From Gallionellaceae bacterium (lineage in GTDB: Bacteria; Pseudomonadota; Gammaproteobacteria; Burkholderiales; Gallionellaceae), in assembly GCA_030823955.1 (NCBI GenBank), contig JAVBYO010000028.1, positions 1-64,000 of the forward strand: DNA of 64,000 bases. Direction: 5' to 3'. Shown in pieces: positions 35,181 to 44,065 of the stretch. Below the pieces are notes generated by a model, which worked only from the letters and a program-made list of their open reading frames with translations, was not told where the DNA came from and did not search any database. The position numbers were made by a program, and so were the translations under genes. Position 1 is the stretch's first letter; each line of letters opens with the position of its first letter.

Positions 35181-35504
35181 GTGTCTAATCCGAATATCAA
35201 TTGGGCGGCGATCGATAGCAATCCCAAGTTCCAGGCGTTGCACCGCAAGAAGACGTTCTTCCTGTGGGGCTTGATGGTGTTCTCCATCATCTATTACTTC
35301 ATGCTGCCCATCGGTGCCGCGTATTACCAGGAGCTGTTCAAGACCAAGGTGTGGGGTGTGATCAACGTCGGCATCCTGTTTGCCTTGTCCGAATTCGTGG
35401 TGGCGTGGACCATCGCCTTTGTCTATTCGCGCAAAGCTAACGCTGAGTTTGATGCCATGGCGCAAGAGATCATCAATGACGTGAACAGCGGGAGCATGAA
35501 ATGA
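35181..35504 (+). CDS. DUF485 (YjcH-type) membrane protein, partner of ActP
   Basis: A 107-residue protein with two membrane spans: FFLWGLMVFSIIYYFMLPIG and WGVINVGILFALSEFVVAWTIAF. The N-terminal FQALHRKKTFFLW is typical of DUF485. These proteins are nearly always encoded just before acetate symporters. GTG start with GGAG upstream. It overlaps the symporter gene by 4 bases. Confidence 0.9.
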   Translation: MSNPNINWAAIDSNPKFQALHRKKTFFLWGLMVFSIIYYFMLPIGAAYYQELFKTKVWGVINVGILFALSEFVVAWTIAFVYSRKANAEFDAMAQEIINDVNSGSMK

Positions 35505-37585
35505 GCAAGAACGTGACCTATTTTTTTATGGCGGCCATCGCGCTGCTGGGTAGTACTGCCGCCTACGCGGCCGGCGGCGCGGTCGCCGACGAGTTCAAGT
35601 GGATGACCTTCACCGTGTTCGGCGTGATCATCGCGATCACCATGGCCATCACTTTCTGGGCGGCACGCAGCACACACACCACTTCCGAGTTCTATGCAGC
35701 GGGCCGCTCGGTCAGCGGTATCCAGAACGGTTGGGCCATCGCGGGTGATTATTTGTCTGCCGCGTCCTTCCTCGGTATCGCCGGTCTGATCTCGCTGTAC
35801 GGTTACGACGGCTTCATGTATTCCGTGGGCTGGCTGGTGGCGTACATCACCGTGTTGCTGGTGATCGCCGAGCCGTGCCGCAACATCGGCAAATACACCA
35901 TGGGCGACATCCTCGCCTTCCGTAACGATCCGAAGAAGACCAAGACTGTGGCGGCGTTGTCTACCATCACCGTGTCCACCTTCTACCTGACTGCGCAGAT
36001 GGTCGGCGGCGGTGTGCTGATCAAAACACTGATTGGTATCGACTACGAGATCTCCGTGATCGGCGTGGGTATCCTGATGCTGGCCTATGTGGTGTTCGGC
36101 GGTATGAAAGCGACCACCTGGGTGCAGATCACCAAAGCGGTGTTGCTGGTCGCCGCATCTTTGATCCTCGTGTTCCTAGTCTGGATGCCATACGGTTTCA
36201 GTCTGCCCGGTTATCTGCAATCTGTTGTGGGTGACGCGGATGTGCAGAAACAGGTCGCCAAGTTGCTGGGCGACAAGGCTGCCACCATGACACCGGAAGA
36301 ACTCGGTCAGCGTTTCCTTGAGCCGGGCCTGTTCCTGAAGAACCCGATCGACCAGATATCACTGGGCTTGGCACTGGTGCTGGGTACCGCGGGTATGCCC
36401 CACATCCTGATGCGCTTCTTCACTGTACCGACGGCTCAGGCTGCGCGGACTTCCGTGATCTGGGCGATGGGTATCATCGGAGGTTTCTATGTGCTGACCC
36501 TGTTCCTCGGTACCGGTGCAGCGATGCTGGTCGGTCCCGATAAGATCGCCTCGGTTGATGCGGGCGGCAACATGGCCGGCCCGTTGCTGGCGCAGTTCCT
36601 CGGCGGTGGTGCGGATTCCATGATGGGTAACTTCATGCTGGCCTTCGTGGCGGCGGTGGCCTTCGCTACCATCGTTGCGGTGGTGGCCGGTCTGGTGCTG
36701 GCTGCGGCCTCCGCGATGGCGCACGATATCTATGTCGGCGTGATCCGTGGCGACCATGCCACTCCGAAAGAGCAGGTGGTCGCGGCGCGCGTAGCTTCCG
36801 TGATCGTCGGCATGATCGCCATCACCGTGGGCATTCTGGCCAAGGGCCAGAACGTGGCCCACCTAGTGGCGCTGGCGTTCGCGGTTGCGGCATCATCCAA
36901 CCTGCCAGCCGTGTTCCTCACCCTGTACTGGAAGAAGTGCAACACCACCGGCATCCTCCTCGGCATGGTGGTCGGTTCCTTGACCGCCATCGGTCTGGTG
37001 ATGGTTTCGCCCAACATGACTTATCCCAAGGCGGTTATTGCTTCGGCTAACAAGGTCTTGAACGGTGAATCCGCCGTGCCCGCCAAGGAAGCGCAACCCG
37101 CCGTCGAGCGTTCCAGTTTCATGTGCGAACTGTTCGCTCTGGACGGCTGTGTATTGGCCAAACCGGCGCAGGCTGCGACCGCCGAAAAACCCGCCAAGCT
37201 CGGCGCCGCCGAGAAGCTGGCCGGATTGAACGCCAAGCTGGCGACGCTGGAACCGGCACTGGTGAGCATCTCCGACGCGACAGCCAAGGCAACGGCTGAA
37301 GCCGACATCGCCAAAGTGAAGAAAGATATTGCGGCGACCGAGAAAGCCAAGGCCAAAGCCGAGGATGACCTGAAGAAATTCGAAGGCCAGACCACCAGCA
37401 TCATGGGCTTGGAGAAACCGTTCTTCCTGTTGAAGAACCCCGGTTTGATCTCCATCCCTCTGGGTTTCCTGCTGGTCATCCTGGGTTCGCTGTTCACCCG
37501 CGACAAACGTGCGGAAGAGATGTGGGATGAACTCTACGTGCGTCAGAACACCGGTATCAACGCAGAAGCTGCATCAGCACACTAA
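35501..37585 (+). CDS. actP: ActP-type cation/acetate symporter with a large coiled-coil insertion
   Basis: A 694-residue sodium:solute symporter; ordinary ActP is about 550. A signal-like first helix, about 12 further membrane spans and typical blocks (EFYAAGRSVSGIQNGWAIAGDYLSAASFLGI, GTAGMPHILMRFFTVP) identify it. The excess length is an Ala/Lys/Glu-rich segment at about residues 515-630 (AEKPAKLGAAEKLAGLNAKL, AKVKKDIAATEKAKAKAEDD), predicted coiled coil, inserted before the last membrane span. It should import short carboxylates such as acetate with a cation. The insertion has no known role. Confidence 0.88.
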   Translation: MSKNVTYFFMAAIALLGSTAAYAAGGAVADEFKWMTFTVFGVIIAITMAITFWAARSTHTTSEFYAAGRSVSGIQNGWAIAGDYLSAASFLGIAGLISLYGYDGFMYSVGWLVAYITVLLVIAEPCRNIGKYTMGDILAFRNDPKKTKTVAALSTITVSTFYLTAQMVGGGVLIKTLIGIDYEISVIGVGILMLAYVVFGGMKATTWVQITKAVLLVAASLILVFLVWMPYGFSLPGYLQSVVGDADVQKQVAKLLGDKAATMTPEELGQRFLEPGLFLKNPIDQISLGLALVLGTAGMPHILMRFFTVPTAQAARTSVIWAMGIIGGFYVLTLFLGTGAAMLVGPDKIASVDAGGNMAGPLLAQFLGGGADSMMGNFMLAFVAAVAFATIVAVVAGLVLAAASAMAHDIYVGVIRGDHATPKEQVVAARVASVIVGMIAITVGILAKGQNVAHLVALAFAVAASSNLPAVFLTLYWKKCNTTGILLGMVVGSLTAIGLVMVSPNMTYPKAVIASANKVLNGESAVPAKEAQPAVERSSFMCELFALDGCVLAKPAQAATAEKPAKLGAAEKLAGLNAKLATLEPALVSISDATAKATAEADIAKVKKDIAATEKAKAKAEDDLKKFEGQTTSIMGLEKPFFLLKNPGLISIPLGFLLVILGSLFTRDKRAEEMWDELYVRQNTGINAEAASAH

Positions 37586-37611
37586 GCAGCCCGGTAGTAA
37601 GCAGCACTCGA

Positions 37612-37645
37612 CCCCGCCGACTCCTCCCGGCGGGGTTTTTTATTT
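37612..37645 (+). terminator. rho-independent terminator after actP
   Basis: CCCCGCCG (37612-37619) pairs perfectly with CGGCGGGG (37628-37635), followed by TTTTTTATTT. It ends the DUF485-actP operon just before the convergent cytochrome gene. Confidence 0.93.
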
Positions 37646-37716
37646 GATAGCACGATTGGAGCAGATGGAATATTCGGGTAAATGATGCGGATATGGGCGC
37701 CTCTGCCACTCCCGCT

Positions 37717-38067
37717 TTAAGGCGAGTCCGCCAATTGCAAAATGAAACGCACCAGTTGGCGGATGTCGTCCTGCTGGAGTTCATCCATGTCATTGGGTTT
37801 CATGATGGCATGTCCCCAGTTGCTTCTGCCGCCAAAAGATACTTTTCTGACCAAACCGTCTTCCAGCGAGTATTGCCGTCCCGAGTACACGAAATCTTTT
37901 TTGTTCCGATACTGTACGGCGATATCCCGCCAGGCTGGGCCTTTCAATTTCTGCTCCATTGCGTGGCAAGTTGTACAGCCGTGTTTAACGGCAAGCTCGG
38001 GGAACTCTTGTGCGTTACTGCCTGCGGCAAACATCATCAATATCGATGCGATCAACAAGGTCTTCAT
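37717..38067 (-). CDS. small periplasmic class I c-type cytochrome
   Basis: A 116-residue exported monohaem cytochrome c. The signal peptide is MKTLLIASILMMFAAGSNAQ. The haem site is CTTCH near residue 32, and a likely Met axial ligand lies in HAIMKPND. GGAGGAG precedes the ATG at 38067. The helix LQQDDIRQLVRFILQL closes the fold. It resembles cytochrome c551/c8 electron shuttles. It is transcribed alone, downstream of the two-component genes (93 bases). Confidence 0.88.
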   Translation of the reverse strand: MKTLLIASILMMFAAGSNAQEFPELAVKHGCTTCHAMEQKLKGPAWRDIAVQYRNKKDFVYSGRQYSLEDGLVRKVSFGGRSNWGHAIMKPNDMDELQQDDIRQLVRFILQLADSP

Positions 38068-38160
38068 GAGGCTCCTCCATTCTTGAGCATTAGGGCGCTT
38101 ACGTGCATAAGCTGCGATCATCCGCAGATGTGATGGGTGGGGCGCCTCACGATCAACGGG

Positions 38161-39561
38161 TCAGATATTGTACTCGGGCAGATGATGCGGGAAACGGATG
38201 CGGATGTGCGCGCCGATGCCGCCTCTGCCCGCATCCAGCCTGAGGCTGGCATCGTGGCGCTTGGCGACTTCCGCGACGATAGCGAGACCGAGGCCGCTGC
38301 CGCTCTGTCCCGTGCCGAGGACGCGATAAAAACGTTCGAACACACGTTCGCGATATTGCGGGTCGATACCGGGGCCGTTGTCTTCCACGCACAGTTCTGC
38401 GCCATATTCCCCCTCATTCACGCTGACCGTGATGTGGCCGCCGTTCGGGGTATAACGGATGGCGTTGTCGATCAGGTTGTTCAGCATCTCAGTCAGGCTG
38501 TTTGCATCGCCGAGGGTCACGATGATGGTTGGAGGGCCCTCGTAACCGAGGTCGATGTTTTTCTCCAGCGCCGTTTGCACCCAGTTCACCGTGCATTCTT
38601 GCGCGAGCTGATTGAGATTCAGCAGGGTGAAATTGGCGCGGCCCTGTCCTTCCGGCTCGTTGCGCGCCAGTGCCAACAACTGGTTGACCAGACGGATGCC
38701 GTGTTTGGTGCTGGCCAATACGCGCTCAAGCGCGTGTTGTTTGCGCTCCGGGTCTTCTTCGCGCAACGCCAGTTCGGATTGGGTCTTTAATCCGGCGAAT
38801 GGGGTGCGCAGTTGGTGCGCGGCATCGGCGACGAAACGTTTCTGTGCCGACATCACCTGTTTCAGGCGTTCCAGCAGGTCGTTCACCGCGTCGATCAGCG
38901 GGCGCACCTCTTCCGGTGCCTGGCTGGCGTCCAGTTTACTCAGGTCATCGCGCTTGCGCAGCACCACTTCCTGGCGTAAACGTTCCAGCGGTGCGAGCCC
39001 GTGTTTCAGGGCGAACCACACGGCGGCGACGGCGATCAGGATCAGCAGCAGTTGCGGGATGACGATGTTGGCCAGGATGCCACGGATGAGTGCCTGGCGC
39101 TGATTGATGGTCTCCGACAGATAGAGCTGGTACAACTGCTGGCTGTCCGGGTTGTAGAACACCATGCTGATGGTGCGCGTCTTATGGCCGTTGTGTTCAC
39201 CGTTGCTGAACAGCGGGCCGATCTTGCCGTTGCGGTAATTTAGCGACCGCCCCAGATTGACGTTGCCGGCGAGTTTGTTGCCGTCACGGTCACTGACCGT
39301 ATAGAACACCTCGTCCGGCATGGTGAGTGACTTTCCGTCGGGCAGTTGCAGGTCGAGGTCGAGGCGCTCCTTGCCCCCCCCCAAGCGGAGTTGTTCACCC
39401 ACCGCCTGTGCGCGTTGTAGCAGGACTTCGTCATAGGGTTTATTGGCATAGTTCAGGGTGGCGACGTAGCCAGCGATGGTGCTGAACAGCCACAACACGA
39501 ACAGGGGCGTGAGCAGCCAATTGATCAGGTGCGCGCGTAACGAGGGGACTCTGCCGTCCAT
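38161..39561 (-). CDS. membrane sensor histidine kinase (QseC/TctE type)
   Basis: A 466-residue sensor kinase. A membrane helix at 12-33, a periplasmic domain (about 35-165) and a second helix (about 168-188) precede HAMP. HisKA carries the phosphoacceptor in ADAAHQLRTPFAGLKTQ. The HATPase has the N-box NNLIDNAIRYTPNGG, G1 EDNGPGID and G2 GSGLGLAIV. It pairs with the response regulator whose stop is 10 bases upstream. Placement between two carboxylate-symporter operons suggests it controls one of them. That is inference. Confidence 0.93.
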   Translation of the reverse strand: MDGRVPSLRAHLINWLLTPLFVLWLFSTIAGYVATLNYANKPYDEVLLQRAQAVGEQLRLGGGKERLDLDLQLPDGKSLTMPDEVFYTVSDRDGNKLAGNVNLGRSLNYRNGKIGPLFSNGEHNGHKTRTISMVFYNPDSQQLYQLYLSETINQRQALIRGILANIVIPQLLLILIAVAAVWFALKHGLAPLERLRQEVVLRKRDDLSKLDASQAPEEVRPLIDAVNDLLERLKQVMSAQKRFVADAAHQLRTPFAGLKTQSELALREEDPERKQHALERVLASTKHGIRLVNQLLALARNEPEGQGRANFTLLNLNQLAQECTVNWVQTALEKNIDLGYEGPPTIIVTLGDANSLTEMLNNLIDNAIRYTPNGGHITVSVNEGEYGAELCVEDNGPGIDPQYRERVFERFYRVLGTGQSGSGLGLAIVAEVAKRHDASLRLDAGRGGIGAHIRIRFPHHLPEYNI

Positions 39562-39571
39562 AGGTGGCCTG

Positions 39572-40255
39572 TCAGCTCTGCGGTTCGGCGACTTTGTCGA
39601 TGATATAACCCAGTCCGCGGATGGTGCGGATGGTCACGCCCGCCGGCTCGATCTTCTTGCGCAAACGGTGGATATAGACCTCGATGGCGTTACTGCTGGC
39701 CTCTTCCGAATAACTGTACAGACGTTCCAGCAGTTGTTCCTTGCTGAACACCCAGCCGATGCGCGACATCAGCGCTTCCAGCACACTGAGTTCGCGTGTG
39801 GTGAGTTCCAGCGTCTCGCCGTTGATCATCGCGCGCCGTCCGACACTGTCGAAAGTCAACGCGCCGCAACTGAACACCGGATTCACGCCGCATTGCCCGC
39901 GCCGCAACAGGGCGCGCACCCGCGCTTCCAGCTCCGGCAGGCTGAACGGCTTGATCATGTAATCGTCCGCGCCCAGATCGAGTCCTTTGACGCGGTCACC
40001 TTCGGCATCACGCGCGGTGAGGATGATGACGGGAACCTGGCGGTTTCCCTCGCGCACACTCTTTAACACACTGAAACCGTCCATCTTGGGTAGTCCCAGA
40101 TCAAGGATGACCAGATCGAAAGGTTGTTCGCCAGTGAGGATGAGTTTGGCCGCTAAGCCGTCTTTGACGCAGTCCACCGCGTATCCGGACTGGCGCATGG
40201 AGCGGCTCAAGCCGTCGGCTAATACTTCGTCATCTTCGGCGATCAGGATACGCAT
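39572..40255 (-). CDS. OmpR-family response regulator
   Basis: A 227-residue regulator. The receiver (1-118) has IAEDDE, Asp51 in LVILDLGLPKMDGF and Lys in DDYMIKPFS. The C-terminal winged helix (about 130-222) is OmpR-type with SSNAIEVYIHRLRKKI and IRTIRGLGYII. Cognate partner of the sensor kinase 10 bases downstream. It is divergent from the DUF4212-symporter operon across a 250-base gap (40256-40505), which is the obvious place for its binding sites. No repeat there was convincing. Confidence 0.94.
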   Translation of the reverse strand: MRILIAEDDEVLADGLSRSMRQSGYAVDCVKDGLAAKLILTGEQPFDLVILDLGLPKMDGFSVLKSVREGNRQVPVIILTARDAEGDRVKGLDLGADDYMIKPFSLPELEARVRALLRRGQCGVNPVFSCGALTFDSVGRRAMINGETLELTTRELSVLEALMSRIGWVFSKEQLLERLYSYSEEASSNAIEVYIHRLRKKIEPAGVTIRTIRGLGYIIDKVAEPQS

Positions 40256-40505
40256 GGCTATGTAAGCTCTATGTAAGGATGAGGCGTTAAGGTTCGTCCG
40301 CGACAGGCGGGTAGGGGATGTTACACCCGTCTCTCGGTGGGTATTCTAAGTGGAGGCTGTGAATTGTCCAAGCAGTACCAGGAAAGCGGGGGTATGGTGC
40401 GGCGATTGCAGCTTCTGTTTGGTTTCCGGTTCACCTTCGTGGTGTCCCTGCCCGGCCTGTAGGCTTGGGTGGGGGACGCAGTGGTTATTATTAACAGGGG
40501 GAAAA

Positions 40506-40769
40506 ATGCAACTTACTGAAAAACACAAACAGTATTGGCAGAAGAATCTCCGCTTGACAGGGATATTGCTGGCGGTTTGGTTCATCGTCACCTTTGTCAT
40601 CGGTTATCTGGCGCGCGATCTGCAATCCATCACCATCCTCGGCTTTCCGTTCCCGTTCTATATGGCGGCGCAGGGTTCGCTGGTGGTTTATGTGCTGATC
40701 ATCTGGTATTACGCACATGCCATGAACAAGCTCGATCAAGAGTATGGCGTACATGAAGGAGACGACTAA
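40506..40769 (+). CDS. DUF4212 membrane protein, partner of the downstream symporter
   Basis: An 87-residue protein with two membrane spans (LTGILLAVWFIVTFVIGYLA and GSLVVYVLIIWYYAHAMN), starting MQLTEKHKQYWQKNLRLT. This is the DUF4212/TIGR03647 family, almost always directly before a VC_2705-type sodium:solute symporter. GGGGG precedes the ATG. Its TAA stop shares one base with the next ATG. Confidence 0.92.
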   Translation: MQLTEKHKQYWQKNLRLTGILLAVWFIVTFVIGYLARDLQSITILGFPFPFYMAAQGSLVVYVLIIWYYAHAMNKLDQEYGVHEGDD

Positions 40770-42856
40770 TGGCCACGCAATCTACCGCATCATTCTCCGC
40801 CCAGCTCACGCGTTATTATTCCTTCTACACCGGAGGTTTTGTCGCGTTCGTGATTCTGATCGCCATCCTTGAACAGATGGGTGTGCCCAACAAGATTTTG
40901 GGTTATATGTTCCTCGGTGCCACCGTCCTGCTGTATGCGGGTATCGGCATTATGTCCAAGACCGCGGACGTGTCGGAATATTACGTGGCCGGACGCCGCG
41001 TACCGGCGCTGTTCAACGGTATGGCGACCGGCGCCGACTGGATGTCCGCCGCCAGCTTCATCGGTATGGCCGGTACTTTGTACCTGAGCGGTTATGACGG
41101 CCTCGCCTTCGTGCTGGGTTGGACCGGTGGTTACTGCCTGGTGGCGTTGCTGCTCGCACCGTACCTGCGCAAGTTCGGCCAGTTCACCATTCCCGACTTC
41201 CTCGGCGCGCGTTACGGCGGCAATATTCCCCGTTCCATCGGTGTGTTCGCCGCGATCCTGTGCTCCTTCACCTACGTGATCGCGCAGATCTACGGTGTGG
41301 GTCTGATCACCAGCCGTTTCACCGGTCTGGAATTCAGCGTCGGTGTGTTCGCAGGTCTGGCCGGTATCTTGGTGTGCTCGTTCCTTGGCGGTATGAAGGC
41401 GGTGACCTGGACGCAAGTGGCGCAGTACATCATCCTGATCGTGGCTTACATGATCCCCGTGGTGTGGCTGTCGGTGAAACACACCGGCAACCCCGTACCG
41501 CAGATCGCCTACGGTTATGTGCTGGAGAAAGTCACTGCACGTGAACAAGTGCTGAACGATCCGACCACGCCTGACGGTGCGAAAGAAGCCGAAGTGCGCG
41601 CCATCTTCAAACAGAAGCAGGAAGCTGCCGAAGGCAAGCTGAAGGCACTGGAAGCGGGTGGTGCTGCTTATCTGGCTGAGGAAAAGGGCAAGCTGGTACA
41701 GGCCGCCGCCGATCTGAAAGCCAAGCCGGATGCCGATCCAGCCGCCGTAGCTGCCGCCGACAAAGCCGTGGCTGACTTCCCCGTGGACGCAGCAGCAGCG
41801 ACAGCGGCATGGAAGAAAGCCGCCGCAGGTGCGAAAGCCAAAGCAGGCCCGATCGCCGCACATGCCGAGCCTTTTGCGGGCAAGGACGATGAGGCACGCA
41901 ACAAGAAGCGCAAAAACTTCCTGGCATTGGTGTTGTGCCTGATGGTGGGTACGGCCGCGTTGCCGCACATCCTGATGCGTTACTACACCACTCCATCGGT
42001 GAAGGAAGCGCGCAAGTCGGTGTTCTGGTCGCTGTTCTTCATCTTCCTGCTGTACTTCACCGCGCCTGCTTTGGCGGTGTTGGCCAAGTTCGACGTCTAC
42101 ACCTTGCTGGTCGGATCGAGTTTCTCCGAACTGCCAAGTTGGGTCTCGGCGTGGGCGGCGGTCGATAAGACGCTGATGAGTGTGACCGACATCAACAAGG
42201 ACGGTATCGTGCAACTGGCCGAGATCACCATCGGTGGTGACTTGATCGTGTTGGCGACTCCCGAGATCGCGGGTCTGCCGTATGTGATCACCGGTCTGGT
42301 GGCTGCGGGTGGTCTGGCTGCGGCGTTGTCCACCGCCGACGGTCTGCTGCTGACCATCGCCAATGCCTTGTCGCATGACGTGTACTACAAGATGATCAAC
42401 CCGCATGCCGCGACGACTCGTCGTCTGGCGATCTCCAAGGGCCTGTTGCTGGTAGTAGCCGTGTTCGCCGCCTACGTGACATCGCTGAAGCCGGGTGACA
42501 TCCTGTTCCTGGTCGGTGCGGCGTTCTCGCTGGCTGCTTCCGCGTTCTTCCCGGCCTTGGCACTGGGTGTGTTCTGGAAGCGTGCCAATAAGTGGGGCGC
42601 GATCCTCGGTATGTCCGCCGGTCTGGGTACTTGCATGTACTACATGTTCATGACCTATCCGTTCTTCGGTGTGAATGCACCGTTGTGGTGGGACATCAAC
42701 CCGATCTCTGCCGGTATCTTCGGTATGCCTGCCGGTATCATCGGCGTGGTGGTCGGTAGCTTGTTGACCGCGGCACCGAGCAAAGAAGTGCAGGATCTGG
42801 TTGACCATGTGCGTTACCCGAACCTGGAAGGCGACATCAAGACCGAAGCTGCATAA
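40769..42856 (+). CDS. VC_2705-family sodium:solute symporter with an Ala-rich insertion
   Basis: A 695-residue symporter with about 13 membrane spans. Typical blocks are SEYYVAGRRVPALFNGMATGADWMSAASFIGMAG, YVIAQIYGVGLITSRFTG and MVGTAALPHILMRYYTTPSVKEAR. Residues about 252-380 are an Ala/Lys/Glu-rich insertion (KQKQEAAEGKLKALEAGGAA, AWKKAAAGAKAKAG) between membrane spans. It sits in a different loop from the insertion in the ActP protein upstream, yet has similar composition. The substrate is probably a short carboxylate. A strong terminator follows. Confidence 0.9.
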   Translation: MATQSTASFSAQLTRYYSFYTGGFVAFVILIAILEQMGVPNKILGYMFLGATVLLYAGIGIMSKTADVSEYYVAGRRVPALFNGMATGADWMSAASFIGMAGTLYLSGYDGLAFVLGWTGGYCLVALLLAPYLRKFGQFTIPDFLGARYGGNIPRSIGVFAAILCSFTYVIAQIYGVGLITSRFTGLEFSVGVFAGLAGILVCSFLGGMKAVTWTQVAQYIILIVAYMIPVVWLSVKHTGNPVPQIAYGYVLEKVTAREQVLNDPTTPDGAKEAEVRAIFKQKQEAAEGKLKALEAGGAAYLAEEKGKLVQAAADLKAKPDADPAAVAAADKAVADFPVDAAAATAAWKKAAAGAKAKAGPIAAHAEPFAGKDDEARNKKRKNFLALVLCLMVGTAALPHILMRYYTTPSVKEARKSVFWSLFFIFLLYFTAPALAVLAKFDVYTLLVGSSFSELPSWVSAWAAVDKTLMSVTDINKDGIVQLAEITIGGDLIVLATPEIAGLPYVITGLVAAGGLAAALSTADGLLLTIANALSHDVYYKMINPHAATTRRLAISKGLLLVVAVFAAYVTSLKPGDILFLVGAAFSLAASAFFPALALGVFWKRANKWGAILGMSAGLGTCMYYMFMTYPFFGVNAPLWWDINPISAGIFGMPAGIIGVVVGSLLTAAPSKEVQDLVDHVRYPNLEGDIKTEAA

Positions 42857-42877
42857 GCTGAAGTTGTCGTAGTAATG

Positions 42878-42913
42878 CAAAACGGCCTGCGCAAGCAGGC
42901 CGTTTTGTTTTTG
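42878..42913 (+). terminator. rho-independent terminator after the symporter
   Basis: A 13-bp perfect stem (42878-42890 with 42895-42907) closed by a GCAA tetraloop, followed by a T-rich tract. Confidence 0.93.
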
Positions 42914-42948
42914 TGTGTGGAGCAGCGAAACTATTCAGCTGCTACCCT

Positions 42949-42970
42949 GTAGGAGCGAGCTTGCTCGCGA
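42949..42970. repeat. REP-like palindrome, copy 2
   Basis: Begins GTAGGAGCGAGC and forms GCGAGC-TT-GCTCGC, then GA. This is the classic outline of REP elements known from pseudomonads. It lies between the symporter terminator and the TPR gene and shares GTAGGAGCG with copies at 20488 and 60621. Confidence 0.7.
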
Positions 42971-43003
42971 AAGGACTTCGTGGACTAATGGACTATCTGG
43001 ATT

Positions 43004-43594
43004 TCAAACCACCAAGTCGGAAACCAGATGTGCCAGATCGCTGCGCTCAGTCTCTTTGATGAGCTGGCGTGTCATGATGGGATCGAAACAGTGCAGATGT
43101 TTGACGATCTCGGTCACGCGTTCGGCATCGTGCAGGTGATGGTGTGCCATGCCCAGTGCGTACCAGGCATGAGGGTTCATCGGTTGCAGGGTTGCCGCCT
43201 CGTGCAGGGCCAGTGCCGCCTCATTATGTTTGCCGAGTCTGGCTTGGGTGATACCGAGGCCGTACCATGCGCGGTCGAGCTGCGGCTTCAGGCGCGTGGC
43301 GGTCTGGAAGGCTTCTATCGCGTGATCCAGCTCGCCGCGTTTGTCGCAGGCAAAGCCGAGATTGAAATGTAATTCGGCATTGTCGGGGGCGATACGCAAT
43401 GCTTCGCGGAAGTATGTCGCGGCATTGGCGAAATCGCTACGCTGGGCATAGATGAAAGCCATGGATTCGGCGGCGCGGGTAAAATCCGGTGCGGCCTGCA
43501 AGGTCTGGCGATACTCTTGTAATGCGGCGTCCTCCTTGCCCATGAATTGAAAAAAACGTGCGCGCAGATAGTGTTGCCATTTCTCGTAATTCAT
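43004..43594 (-). CDS. TPR-repeat protein
   Basis: A 196-residue soluble protein made of about five tetratricopeptide repeats (for example DNAELHFNLGFACDKRGELD and DRAWYGLGITQARLGKHNEA). These fold into a helical scaffold for protein contacts. No signal peptide or enzymatic domain. The start at 43594 (MNYEKWQHYL) was chosen with a weak AGGG upstream; the frame is open for 21 codons more. The partner is unknown. Confidence 0.85.
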   Translation of the reverse strand: MNYEKWQHYLRARFFQFMGKEDAALQEYRQTLQAAPDFTRAAESMAFIYAQRSDFANAATYFREALRIAPDNAELHFNLGFACDKRGELDHAIEAFQTATRLKPQLDRAWYGLGITQARLGKHNEAALALHEAATLQPMNPHAWYALGMAHHHLHDAERVTEIVKHLHCFDPIMTRQLIKETERSDLAHLVSDLVV

Positions 43595-43709
43595 CGTGAA
43601 ACCCTGTGATTGGATGCGTTGTGCATTCTCCGTAATGCCGCGCGAAGTCGCAAGCATAATCGCGGCGTGATGTTAAAATCGCAGCCTGTCCATACCGGTC
43701 TTTTAAATC

Positions 43710-44021
43710 ATGTTTTCTCTCGAACTGTTTATCGTCAGCGCACTGAAAGCACTGGCCGAAGTCGCCCTCATGGCATTGCTCGCGCAGGGGCTGATCGGCC
43801 TGATGTCGGGCAAAGCGAAGGAGAACAACTTCGTCTATCGCCTGTTCCAGGTAGTCACCGCGCCGATCTACAAAGTGGTGCGCGCGATCACGCCCAAGCT
43901 GATCGCCGACCAGCATATCGGCCTGGCCGCTTTCTTCGTCGTATTCTGGCTGTGGATCGCGCTGATCTACGCCAAAGGTTATGTGTGCCACGCGCAGAAC
44001 CTTGCCTGTATCCCCAATTGA
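43710..44021 (+). CDS. small membrane protein, YggT-like
   Basis: A 103-residue protein with two clear membrane segments (residues 5-31 and 75-95) and an amphipathic middle (FVYRLFQVVTAPIYKVVRAITPK) reminiscent of YggT proteins. TAAAAT at 43674-43679 may be its -10 element. It lies 44 bases upstream of the PEP synthase regulator gene. Function unknown. Confidence 0.75.
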   Translation: MFSLELFIVSALKALAEVALMALLAQGLIGLMSGKAKENNFVYRLFQVVTAPIYKVVRAITPKLIADQHIGLAAFFVVFWLWIALIYAKGYVCHAQNLACIPN

Positions 44022-44065
44022 ACCGACGCCGACCAGCCGATTAACGCATACAGGATGGGCTAGCC

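Noticed and set aside
40790-42880. A 696-codon open frame on the minus strand under the second symporter
   Set aside because: It is a GC-driven shadow of a clear symporter gene, rich in His/Arg/Gln with no family motif. Similar long antisense frames at 50005-51663, 60739-62088 and 17071-18333 were dropped for the same reason.
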